Assembly: GCF_001949145.1 (NCBI RefSeq) | Contig: NW_019091359.1 | Coordinates: forward strand, 2,673,175-2,737,174 | DNA from: Acanthaster planci | Taxonomy: Eukaryota; Echinodermata; Asteroidea; Valvatida; Acanthasteridae | Direction of reading: 5' to 3' | Length of the DNA: 64,000 nucleotides | In this document: positions 38,731 to 49,672 of the stretch, piece after piece | Numbering within the stretch: the first letter of the stretch is position 1 | How the letters are laid out: every line of letters starts with the position of its first letter | Program-made: the position numbers and the translations under genes | The notes under the pieces: model-generated | Databases searched by the model: none | Told to the model about the DNA's origin: nothing | Seen by the model: only the letters and a program-made list of their open reading frames with translations

Positions 38731-39300
38731 TCATATTTCGGGAAAAGAATAGTTTTCACCAGATACATTATTCAAAGTTACACGAGACATTTTTAAAAGT
38801 ACGCTTTCATTACAGTGAACTTGGAAGTATACATCTTTAAAAACAAACTTCTGAAAAGCGTTTTTTTTACAATAATAAAACATTATTTCCAAAAATAGAG
38901 TTCGTTTCACCATGGAGTATTCGTTTTCTGTCTCAAAAACAAACTTAAAATAGAAATGCCATAAAACCGAACTTGGAAAAGTATTCTTCCCTCTCTGATA
39001 GCGGGCTTTTGTAGACTGAATGTCGTCGATTTTGTATTCACTTCTCGTCTCAAAGTCATTGTAGAAAAGTTCTCCAAAATGCGAGCTCTTCCACCAATTT
39101 GAATACAATTCAACCGTCACTGCTCCAAACGCATCATTTCTACGCTCTGTTCGTTCCGTTAGATGACCAATTAGCGCCGATGTGTCAGTGACATGATTCC
39201 CATGGGAAATTATTACACTGATTTGAACCGATTTTTGTGCATAGCTATCAACTTTTCCTACATACAGAGTCGCTACTGGGACAGAAACGAGGCTGCACAA
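38731..39300 (-). CDS. Unrecognised 189-codon minus-strand open frame, possible internal exon
   Basis: This is the longest open frame in the window. It has no ATG near its start. The first methionine is about two thirds along (YSMVKRTLF), so as a gene it could only be an internal or terminal exon. A possible acceptor (TTGTGCAG) sits at its 5' edge on the minus strand. The inferred protein looks soluble and beta-rich in its first half (VATLYVGKVDSYAQKSVQIS, FGAVTVELYSNWW) and basic or aromatic in the second. No domain was recognised and no donor or partner exon is evident. It may be coding, a decayed gene, or a chance open frame. Confidence 0.2.
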   Translation of the reverse strand: MCSLVSVPVATLYVGKVDSYAQKSVQISVIISHGNHVTDTSALIGHLTERTERRNDAFGAVTVELYSNWWKSSHFGELFYNDFETRSEYKIDDIQSTKARYQRGKNTFPSSVLWHFYFKFVFETENEYSMVKRTLFLEIMFYYCKKNAFQKFVFKDVYFQVHCNESVLLKMSRVTLNNVSGENYSFPEI

Positions 39301-40840
39301 GCATAATCATGAAGAAATCTTACTGCTACTTCGACGGTCGTCACTTACTCCGTCCAAGTGACCGAAGCATACAAATGTGTAATTTCACTTTCGAGAGAAC
39401 TGTACAAAGGCCTGGCCCTTGCATACCCCAGGAGGGAATGTGACAAATGATTTTATCCGTCTTCCATTAGTCACGCGTCTTTCACAAGCTTAACAATTGC
39501 CTTCAAATAAAGCAGTGCTAGAAAAGGCCTAAATCGGAAAGGTGGTTGTCATTTACTTTGTACGTGTCAAAGATGAAGTTTTTCTCGTTAAATAGACAAA
39601 ACTTCAAACATTTTAAATTTATTTCTAAAGGGTGAAACGAGGGGTAATTGTTATTCTCTAATATTATATTAGAAAAATTTGTTCTCGCTTTGGTATAAGG
39701 AAATCGGTTGATGGGCATTATGCGTTTTCTGTGACTCGGCATCACCTAGCTGTTACGTAGGAGCTTTCTTGGTACTGCACTTGACACGTTAATTTTTACT
39801 CAAAGAAAACAAGCAGTTATAAGAAATCGACTGAAAAATATCCTTAATTATTAGTGTTGTTATCACCATGTTATGGATTTTAAATAAAGGCAATTAATGA
39901 AGCTTCATAGGCTTACAGATAAGACTTGTATTCGACGTTGTCTCAGATAAAACACGATTTACCAAAAGCCGTCAAAATACTTTAACATAAATACATTACT
40001 TAAACTATCGTTTTATTTCGGAGTGGAAATTAAAATTTCCGCATGTTTCCTACAATCGCAGATTGGCCCTAACGATGATGGGCTTCTCTTAGCTGTTACT
40101 GTTAACTGAAAGTGGCATTCTTCTGCCGTTTTAGTTCCTCCCCTTAATGTCACGTCACAAATGAAAGTCGATCGTGCTTAAGAAAGGAACATAATTTCCC
40201 TTCCAACAGTCGATATTCTATTCTTCAGTCTAGTACCAAGAGCGTATACGTTCTGCCTTGCCCGAGTTCACACAATGAACTTCTAGTGAAAGTGTCTACG
40301 GACAGATTTAATTTGCCACAGGCTACCGGATGTAGAATCTGATATATAAGACTCAAGAGGATGTCCTCTGCCAAGTTTGAGCGCCGCGTCATTTCCTTTA
40401 GAAAATTCGCATACGGGAGCAGGGAGGTGCGCAGCTACCGAGTCAAGAAATAAATATAACCCTGGCGCTTTTGAGGAGTGAACAGGGAGTTAGTCAGAAG
40501 TGACTTAGTGCCTCTCGTTTAAAAATTCAAAAATCTAAGCGTCATAAATGAGGTACCCTTTTAATAATCTGAGCTTTTTGTTACATCTTTGTCCACCACT
40601 TTATTGACACTGTTCAAGACATGCGTAGCTGTGTCTCATTTTTAAGAGGTAGTTCGTCAAGACGATTTCAGAGTTTTTCTGTGCTTACTTTGAGCCATAA
40701 ACAAGCAAGAAAATTAAGTGTGCCAAGTTTGAGTTTGTGACGTCGCCTTTCAGAAACGTTAAATTAGCATTATATTGCGTGAATCGTGTTGCATAAATTC
40801 TGCCTTTTAGGTCAAACAAATGAATCGCAATAGCCGATTT
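39301..40840. other. No recognised gene, 39.3-40.8 kb
   Basis: AT-rich sequence with short open frames only. No repeat family recognised. Confidence 0.4.
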
Positions 40841-41057
40841 CATTTATTATTATGGAGAGAACCATTCACATGAAATATTTTAACGGGAGTCCAGTGACCA
40901 TGTACGCTGTTTCACCAACGTTGAAATGTGAGCATCGATGAGATTTTAAAAAAATAGGCCACTTAAGGTAGGTCGAGTATAACTGGATTGCGCGCGCAAG
41001 TTGTTTACAAGCAACTGAATACTGTTCTGATTATATTTCACACCCGAACTTGCCCTA
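40841..41057 (+). repeat. Dispersed repeat (GACCATGTACGCTG family), copy 1
   Basis: This shares with 54153-54380, in the same order, the words ATTTATTAT or TTTATGATAATGGAG, GAACCATTCAYATGAAATAT, CAGTGACCATGTACGCTG, GTTGAAATGT or GGTGAAATGT, GGCCACYTAAGGTAG, GAGTATAA and CCCGARCTTG. Divergence is high, so the family is old. Confidence 0.7.
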
Positions 41058-42620
41058 ATACGTGGCCCTATCAAAGCTCGGGCTCGAAGCGCTTTCATTA
41101 ATTTCAATTTAGATCACTGGAGCGTGTTTTTCATTGAGTCTTAATTCAAGGTGTCCATGCAGTCCCTACACACGATAATCCGCTAGTTTCGGTTATATCA
41201 GACAGAAGCGATACACAGAACCTCTTCGTTCGGCACGAAGGTCATCAGAGAAAAGACTAATAATCGATCACACGACACAGGAACGGAATGAAGGAAATTG
41301 TAAACATTTTAATGCAGCAGGTAAATAGGACCAAAATGAGTGATTGACTTACAAATACGAGAGGAGTTAATGGGAGTTCTCGGCTCATTAGAGACAAAAT
41401 CACAATCCATCTCACTGTCTACATGTATCAATTGCTGTATATTGAAATTCGTAAAACTAAGACTGAAACCCCCCGTTAGTGTTACACTCTTTTGAGGAAG
41501 TGCAGTATGAGATTCCACGATAATGACCGTTTCATTGGATTCATTATACAGTGCATCACAATGCAATCCATTCTCACCAGGTATTAAATTTGATAAATCA
41601 TCTAATTTTCATCGCATTATTTTGTCGGTCGCACTCGACAAAGCTAAGTGTGGTTACCTTAGTGTAAATATAGCGTATGACGTCTGTGCACGTAGAGGCA
41701 GACGGTACTCGCTTCAATGTATACACTGCGTCAAAACTATGCCAACCATTGCTTTGAAGTGCAACTGACTATTAAGTACCATTAGGGAATTAATCTAAAT
41801 CTACTTCGTCGACCGGAAGTGACGGGTTGATATCTTACCCTCAAAAAGTTGTGCCATATTTTTTTGTTCTCTGACGAAAAGAACTTCTCTGCCAGATGGC
41901 TACCACGCAAAGCCTCTTTACTGGTATCAGTATAGGGGTTCAGCCCACGTTTTAGTAGAGCAGGCAGAAAGTGATCATTGCGCTTCAATAAAATAAATGA
42001 TTCATCAGTGATAACACTTTGAACATTCAGTACTGGCCAAAATGCATTAGTAGGAAACCAGGGAGGCAGGAAGCCGTCCGCTGGTAGCCACGTCCCTTTG
42101 TCTGCCCTACAGCTCCTCTGTTATAAATATTAACTCATTACATCTTTGCAATTAAAGAAAGACAAGAAGTAACCATTACGTAAATTATTAGACCGCCTTT
42201 ACTCATGCATGAAGCATTTTGAAGGTACATTGGTAATGAAATTCAAGAATACTGCTACTCCACGTCAGATTTATGTTGTCAGTTGCAGGTGGGCGTTTGG
42301 TAAATAGTTTTGTTATCTCTTTCAATCCTAAAAGTCTGCTTCAATGTGGAAATCTTCAGAGTCGAAACGACTCACTAATTTTTGTGACTGTTCGCAGTGA
42401 CGCTAGTCAGGTCGAGTCAGTTATCCGCCGGGACTGAAGTCGAGTCGAGTCGCAAAAAAAACAGTCGCCCGACTGTTTAAAAGCATCAGTTCTGGCAAAT
42501 GGGTGAATAAAAATGAAGTATGTCATTTCTACGACTATTGATGGAAAGGCCCAAACTGTTTTGGATTATGACTACAGTTGTCTGATAAGTCAAGAACATA
42601 TTTTGAATAGGCTTGCCTAG
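41058..42620. other. No recognised gene; weak minus-strand exon-like sequences
   Basis: On the minus strand, 41658-41764 follows a TAGTCAG acceptor and ends AAG/GTAACC. A second open stretch ends at 41353 with a good GTAAGT donor. The interval between them is only about 85 bases with no pyrimidine tract, so these are not called as exons. Confidence 0.3.
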
Positions 42621-42863
42621 TTAATTTTCCTTGTTTCTGCAGGCCTTATATTTTTCCCATTTCCAAACAATTTGTTTGCTACGAATGGCAGATTTATACA
42701 ATCGATTCTTGGATTTGGACAATCTCGAGATATCAGGCGTAGTCCAAGGATCTTTTCGGTTCTCTTTAATATTTACTTTGGGAACAACATTTACTTGCTT
42801 GACAGTACGTAATGTTCGAAAAATGTTGGCAAATTTTCCCCCCGCTTTACATAATGGGCACAA
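42621..42863 (-). mobile_element. LINE fragment (endonuclease-RT linker)
   Basis: The minus-strand translation contains DPWTTPDISRLSKSKNRLYK followed shortly by WEKYKACRNKEN. A Trp-Thr-Pro segment, then a KxKNxLYK word, then a WxxYKxxRNKxN word is the usual linker between the endonuclease and reverse transcriptase of non-LTR retrotransposons. The frame stops at its 3' end and no RT core follows, so this is a dead 5'-truncated or internally deleted remnant. Confidence 0.6.
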
Positions 42864-43085
42864 CTATTTTGGGGAGACCATGTGAGACCTTTTGAGTATA
42901 TGACTAGCCTACATACTCAGTGTCTGAGTAAAACACAACCTTCTACTCGAACAACGCATGTCACACATGTGCTGAGGGGTCAAAGCGAGCTCCCGATGCC
43001 CATTTCTCAGAGTGAACGAATCAAAAGGCTTCGTGACAAAAGATAAACGTATACCGTTAAAGGGTGACAAAAATTGTCTCTGAAA

Positions 43086-43460
43086 GGCTGTGTCTTTTAA
43101 TTTCCACCTTGAACCGAGACAGCGTTTGCCTGTGGGCCGTGCTACATCTAACACAACATGGTCTATTGCAAGCGTGCGATACTGCATGTACTGTGCACTA
43201 TGTCATGTACATTGTACATTCCAGCAATGACGTCATCCAATCAGCCCGGGAGCGCTACAACCAAAAGGGGATTTCTTGTGGGTGGTGAATCTCAGAATCT
43301 TTTGGTTCATTTTGGGGTCGCGATTAATGGGGTAAACATTGAATTTATGATGTTTTTGAAACGGTTCCGCATTTGTTGTTATTTTGAAATACTTTCCGTG
43401 AACTAAATGCTTTCAATTTTTATTACCCTTTAATAAATACGATGGCTAAAAGAAGTCAAA
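43086..43460 (+). repeat. CRE/CCAAT-bearing repeat, copy B (core inverted, no MITE)
   Basis: It starts TGTGTCTTTTAATTTC, a word also present in copy A at about 30798. It continues through the inverted core with TGACGTCA at 43228-43235 and CCAAT at 43237-43241, then GGGGTCGCGATTAATGGGGTAAAC and the same right flank as copy A. The uninterrupted GCGATTAATGG gives the empty site for the MITE in copy A. Confidence 0.75.
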
Positions 43461-44033
43461 GACTGCAAATGCTAAAGGCCCTGTGAATTTACTGTACGTT
43501 TCTTATACCAGACTCCTCGATGCGAATGTCTTTGAAATGCAGCAAATACACCGTGCAGGGAAAGTGGCGTGTCGGTTGGATATTCTTGCAACATTATTCA
43601 TGAAGACCTTCCTCATCTGAACAATAGAATTTATTAATGAGGTATTGATGGCGGGAATTTTTATTTTTCCTTGAAAAAAAGTAATTATCATTTTGGCCTG
43701 ACGGTAAGCCATGGATCAAAGAATTGATTGCGTTCCTTTGTGTGTTTTTCCTCCTGTTATGCATTATAGATGATAACATTAAATCAACATCAACATTAAT
43801 TCCAAAGTAAGTAGTGACAAATACAGAGAAATAAAAGCAAGAAGTAGGAATAGGGGCACAGCCAAAGCTTGTGTTGGGGGAGTGCATGGCCGTACAGATA
43901 AGAGCTACATACTAAACTACATCAACAGAAAATGAGGGGGAAATATTAAGGTAGACGAACAAGCATACGGACAGTTCTTGGCTCGCTAGTACTCGTGATG
44001 TGCAGAAACGATTTCAGTTTGTGCTTAAGCACT

Positions 44034-44202
44034 ACGACGATTCACAACAATGCGCCTGCAAGAGTTTGCAACGCGTTTACCAACCACAGTGCTCGAAATC
44101 TGTCGACCCAATGCGCGTTGGAAAGGGTCGACAGATTTCGCGCCCATGTGATAGGTCCACGTGTTGCAAACTCTTGGTGGCGCACTATTGTGAATCCCCC
44201 GT
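44034..44202. mobile_element. Palindromic MITE family, copy 3
   Basis: It starts ACGACGATTCACAACAATGC and ends GCACTATTGTGAATCCCCCGT. Flanks are ACT on each side (AGCACT and ACTGCG), so the duplication here may be three bases. It has the same internal GTCGACAGATTT palindrome as copies 1 and 2. Length is 169 bp. Confidence 0.85.
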
Positions 44203-44404
44203 ACTGCGTCTCCAGTCCAAAGAATGACCCATTTTCAGGTCATTCTGTGGATACTAGATTGAACATAACGAAACATGGTTTGCCCATGTCAGAGCATGAT
44301 CCGTTTGAGAATGAACCTTCATGTGTGACATCAGCAAACTTTGCTTTGCCGTCAACCAGTTGTGATGGTATATGGCACGCGATTGTCGCAGATCTAGACT
44401 AAGA

Positions 44405-44502
44405 GATAAGGGTGCACCCGATGAGGGGGCAAGGCGGGAAAGCCCCCCCTGGAACTCTTGCCCTCCCCACTTGCCCCCTCCCCCGAACCTGCGTCACTGG
44501 TA
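44405..44502. mobile_element. hAT-type terminal fragment
   Basis: It ends CCTGCGTCACTG, whose reverse complement CAGTGACGCAGG is a hAT-type terminal motif. It is preceded by the G/C-tract-rich subterminal sequence typical of such ends (GGGCAAG, CTTGCCC). No matching left end was found. Confidence 0.4.
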
Positions 44503-45067
44503 GCAGAAGCAACTCTTAGTTGTTTTCTTGTTTCTTTGCTTGCTCAAAGATGTCTTTGACAGAGGAAAGTGAACAAAAACCAAACCATTAAAATTTGCAC
44601 AGGAAACACTACTTGGTTTGAACCTTTTGCGCAAGTTGCAAAGCCGTTGATCTTGGCGTCCATGAGCTACATTTGTGAATCCTTACTTTCTTCAGAACAG
44701 CGTCCAAAGTGTCTGAGAGACGGAGCTTGATCGTTGTCATCTCGGCCTCTTGCTCCAGTTTTAGTCCAACCTCACATTGAATAATAGGCAACATCTTCCC
44801 TCGAGCCCACAAGTCTGTTGACACACCAGGCCTTGTTTTTCACGTCAACGCACTCAAGGCTGGCTCAGGGGAAACCTGACTAAATACCACCGTTCTGAAT
44901 GGCTTCGAACTGCGGTCCTATACCGGATACGGAAAGATTCAATGCATGCTCAGGTCCCTTGCTCAAAAGAAAATAATAAAGCGAGCCGTCTTTCAAGTCT
45001 GTAAATGCAGCCCGCTGTTCAAACAAACTGATACTTCAGAAGTCGTGTTCTCCTTCGGGCTCATGTA

Positions 45068-45112
45068 ACTCGACACCAAACGGGACTCGCATTTCATCGG
45101 AAGGTGTCGAGT
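45068..45112. repeat. Hairpin with 10-base perfect stem
   Basis: ACTCGACACC at 45068-45077 and GGTGTCGAGT at 45103-45112 are exact complements around a 25-base loop. Confidence 0.75.
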
Positions 45113-45666
45113 GTCCTTTCCCTAAAGGACCGTTTCCCCATTCAAAGAAATTGTTACTTTCATTTTTTTTCTTCAGTATTTATTTTTGAATTATTATTTT
45201 TGAATTGCACATTTAAGACGTAGGGATTAAATGACCGAACAGTTGGAGCCAAATGGATATTGTATTATGTGAACGAAATAAACATGAGCTCATCAAAAAT
45301 AGGGACTAATATGCATGGCCGTATGAATATAGAATTCAGGTCTTACGTAAATTGCTGGTAGTCTCTCCTCGCATGTTGTGATTGTTCCCAGGGCCATTCA
45401 GGGCCCCGCTATTTTTGGAAGGTTTATATCTTTTATTCTTTTATTTCTCATTTTACTTACCGCAGCATTATTCAGTTTACCCAGTGCTGTTACATATCCA
45501 ACTGGCTCAACTCTCCAACAACTTGGCGCCCTGCTGCCATTGAGCTAATTCCCTAATCAAAGTTGGTTTCAACTGTGATAAGGTCAGAATTGTACTTCGT
45601 TCACAGGTGGTCGACTCACTGTGGCAAGTAGACGGAATGAGCCGACACATTTGTGCGCCGACTTGT

Positions 45667-45857
45667 AGGCGCCTTTCCATATGCGGGTCAACACTTGCGC
45701 CAAGCGCTGCGTTTCCGTCAAAATCGCCTGAGGAGCGATTTTGACGGCCGAACGCAATGCACACGTGATCTGTCATGTTAATGGGTCGTTTTTTGTGTCT
45801 TTGAAAGTGAATGCATCGTGTACGCAACACACCCCAAAAACATACGGAAGGGCGCTT
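45667..45857 (-). mobile_element. GGCGCC-ended MITE, copy 2
   Basis: The ends AGGCGCCTTTCCATATG and CATACGGAAGGGCGCTT are imperfect inverted repeats. Inside is a 13-base palindrome, CCGTCAAAATCGC with GCGATTTTGACGG, which copy 1 keeps in degenerate form. Orientation is opposite to copy 1. Confidence 0.65.
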
Positions 45858-46282
45858 CACCACAAGCGCACATGACATCGTAGTTCAAAGCATGGCTCAT
45901 AGCTTAGGACGTCGTTGCTTGGCAACAAAGCACCCTTTGTTATTCATGCACTGATGCTACGGACCCTTTACTTCAGGTTCGTTACTTTCTCAGAAGTGGT
46001 GGGAGTTCCTGTTTGCATTCTTGTATTGCATGGACTCAACGCACCTCACAAGGCCCAGTTCCTTCAATCACTGATGGAAATGTAGTCAGGACCCTTCTTC
46101 ATTATACTCCTCATTAGAATCCTTGTGTCCATACCCGCAACGATAGATAAACTCACGGCTGAATAAAATACTTCGAGTTTTAATATTCCAAACGGGTTTC
46201 ATTTACATTGGTCTAAAACATTGCTCGGTGGCATAGTTCGCGATGTTTCTGCTGGTCATTAAAATGTATGGAGATGGTTGGC

Positions 46283-46305
46283 AACACGGTTGCCGCAACC
46301 GTGTT
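46283..46305. repeat. Perfect short palindrome
   Basis: AACACGGTTG and CAACCGTGTT pair perfectly around the three-base centre CCG. Confidence 0.85.
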
Positions 46306-49300
46306 AGTCGAACAAAATCAAATTGACATTTAACATAGCATCTACAAAGACAAGCTTTTACTTTTGCTAGTCTGTAAGTACTACCTTAATTGGAGGTAGT
46401 GTTATCTAGGATTCCAGGGAAACTAGAATAGGACTTGAAAACAGTTGGACTAAATCTAGAAACTGGAATGGTAAGGATATTCTGCGTGAGTGTGGATGTA
46501 TTGAGCTCGTTGGGATTTAACAAAGTGTGCTGTGAAGAAAAGTGAATGTTGGGAGGCGGGATTGACAACTGAGATGGTGACAATTCTCGATGATACATCA
46601 TTGTGGTGCATTAGGCATGCATCTATCCATCTTGTCCGTTACTCATTTTAATATTCCGTCTCTGCTTCTTTTTGTTTTCTTGAAATCCTTATCTTGCTTT
46701 GATTTCTTCTTTGGAGAATATCTAAACCGTTACGTGCATTCACCATTAGTCATTCAGACGCGTGGGCTACATGCATCGTCACAAACTGTCCGATCGATCA
46801 TGTTGTCCCAAGACTTTGCACAACGGCCCCCTCCCTACTTCTGTCGCCACGCCTGTGGAAATGTACCTTCTGAAACAATTCAATAGTACATTAATTTTAA
46901 TGTGACATTTTTGTCAGTCTCGGCGGCAACGTAAACGGCCGACTGGCTCCACGTGAACGTGGGCGATCAAACATACCGACAGTTTTTACGATTTGAAATA
47001 AACCCATTACGAGTGAGCAGCCCCATTTTATCATATTTAAGTCACACGTTAATTTAATTTTAGGCGATGCCTTGTCATTTGCTAATAGCTAAAAAAAATT
47101 GCTAGTTACGCGCAGTCGTTTATCTGCATAAACTACAACTGTTTCTGTACGTCTCTTAACAGCGAAAAGACAGACGCCATGTTGTAGCGATGCATGACTT
47201 TATGTCTTGGGTCCATGAGTTCGTGCGAAAGGCTTTTAGACAGTGTGACATGTCGACATTGTAAGGCCTCACATCATACTCTTGTGGCGCGTCCACTTAT
47301 TGATGTAAGTGGGAACATTACGGACATTAGCCAAAGTCTTGATTGATGAAAAGGGCTTTTAGACGGTACACGTTTTAATTTGTCTGTAGTTAAAGTCTGA
47401 ACGGGAAATGGACCAAGAATCAGAGCATTGATAATTTTCCCTCCGTCAACGCTTCAAGCTTCGGTTTTAGGTTTCAAATTCATTAATGTCGTTTCCCTGG
47501 GGACTCTTCGACTGGATGCAGTCGAAATGTCACTTTGTTTCATGTAAGTTTGACCAATGTTTGGAGTATTTGACTTTCAATAAACAATTCGACCACACTC
47601 TCCTAGACCCCGTGCTCAAGCCGGTCGCGGTGATGAAGCTCAATCCAATTGTGTTTTGACAAAATAAATGTCAAGCCGCTTTCTCGAATTATCCATGAGC
47701 TAACCTACACAAGTCCAAGGGGACCATGGCTTCCCCAACAGAGGTACCTTTTTTAATAATTAAATGAGGTTTTTTTAAGGACTATTTCACTCAACTTCTT
47801 CCCGGCCCCCAAAGCGCGCGAAGATCCCCCAAATTTAGTTCCACACCGCAGAAAGGCCCAAATGTTCATATTAAGAAATTTACGAAATTTCTCGCCCCTC
47901 AACCCCCACGAAATTTTAGTTCTGTACCCTCGTTTGTAAGTACAGTACGCCAGACCCGACTGACTTTCCTGGACTTTTGTGCAAATTCAATACATGGAGA
48001 TGACACAGGGAACTTTAAGTAATGATTAAGCTCATCATGCGGGTTATTTTGGAGTGATATTGGTAGCCCGCTTTTTTGGTTTTAGTCAACAAAAGGAACA
48101 TCCAGGTCATTAAATATTCAATCAGAAAAAGTCCCTATGGATTTTGCATGGCGTCTATTGATTGGCGGGGAGAACTGATGGTGGGTGGCAGGGTACCAGC
48201 GCTCCATTATTAGATTTTGTCTTCGTAAAGAGATTGCAGGCTACCAACCACACTCGAATCTCCGTTTGCACCCCGGATACCTCGATGAACGAACGCGTAT
48301 GGACATAGAGTATAACTGTATAGACGCGTAACATTTGCGGCGTTAAATGTCGCGGCAGCGTTGAGTGGTTCTTGTGTTGATTAAGGTAAGTTTGTTGCAT
48401 CAAAGTATTTAGTAGAGCAAACCATGTTAATCTGACACTATTGTGCTATGGGAAATGACAGAATTTAACTGATACGAAAGTTTGAAAGACTGACATGGTA
48501 GACTACGTTACCTTATCATCATGACAATTTGTGACCGACCAGTTTGACGACTTAAATTAAGTAGGCCTACTGCAATTTATTTCTGGTCGACAAAATCTTT
48601 GTTTTCATTGGAGCTGGCGCGTTCTTTGATTTTCTGGTCTCATTAGGGAAGCTTGGAAATAGCTACATTTTTATGGTAGTCTAGGTTGTTTTTTATTTGT
48701 TTTTGCTTAATATAGGCCTAGGTTTTCCCGGCCAATTTCGGAAAAAGTGTAAATGAATTAGTAATAGCAGCATTTGTTTTCGAGCGAAATGAAACGAACA
48801 TTCAAATCCCTGTTTCTATTTAACAAATAAAAATTTTATTTCAATGAAGGTCCATTCATTCGATAAAGTCAGGGTTCAATTTCCCGATAATACACTTATA
48901 AATTAAATTGGGCATTTTCCGAAATTTAATGGAAAACCTGTATTTTTTGTGTTTGTATTTTTTCTGTTTATCTATGGCGGCTCGTACAAAAAAGGACAGG
49001 GTGCTGTCCAACTGGAAAATCTTCAAAAGATCGGCGGCTCTGAACGACAAATACTGTCAGACGTTAATCATTAAAACTCGTCATTTAAAGTTATAGGGAG
49101 ACAAATTGATAACGCTATAATCCCACACCGAAAAAATGTGAGCTTTTGATGGGTGTTGGCGGAACCAACATCTGAACTAAACTGATACTCTCTATTCCTT
49201 TATTCCTCACCCTTTCCTTAATTTGCAACATATTCCACATGTTATAATGTTTTCAAAACTGGCTAATTTAGAGGTAGAAACTCCTAAACCCAACCGTACA

Positions 49301-49360
49301 GTGTTTTGATATCTGTGCGACGTTCGGGATAAATATAGATCTTTTCGTCAAACCCGTGCA

Positions 49361-49672
49361 TCATCGCAGTCGATGCATCATTGTTAACATTCTTACGGCA
49401 AACTGCCTCATTGCTCGAGTGGTGACCGTCTGTGAAGAAATTAGTCTGGCAGTGAACGATGCAGCGAGGGCATCGGTAGAATCGTGAATATACTGCGGTC
49501 GAGCGCTATTAATTACACTTTGAATATAAAATGTGCAGGCTAAATTCCAGAAAATGGAGGAGTTTGAATTTGGCTGTTGGAATGACAACTGCTTTGAAAT
49601 CATGAGGGGAAAATCGAAAAATAGTAGGCCTATATTTGTTATAATAACAATAATATGCAGCTTTGACTTCAT
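49361..49672 (-). CDS. Unrecognised 103-codon frame with signal-like N-terminus
   Basis: The ATG-initiated frame begins MKSKLHIIVIITNIGLLFF, a basic then hydrophobic start typical of a signal peptide or membrane anchor. The remaining 75 residues contain one cysteine and no motif I recognise. There are no neighbouring exons and no clear promoter. It could be chance in AT-rich DNA. Confidence 0.15.
   Translation of the reverse strand: MKSKLHIIVIITNIGLLFFDFPLMISKQLSFQQPNSNSSIFWNLACTFYIQSVINSARPQYIHDSTDALAASFTARLISSQTVTTRAMRQFAVRMLTMMHRLR

Noticed and set aside
43995-44402. 135-codon plus-strand open frame
   Set aside because: Its first half is the palindromic MITE copy 3; the other two copies do not preserve the frame.
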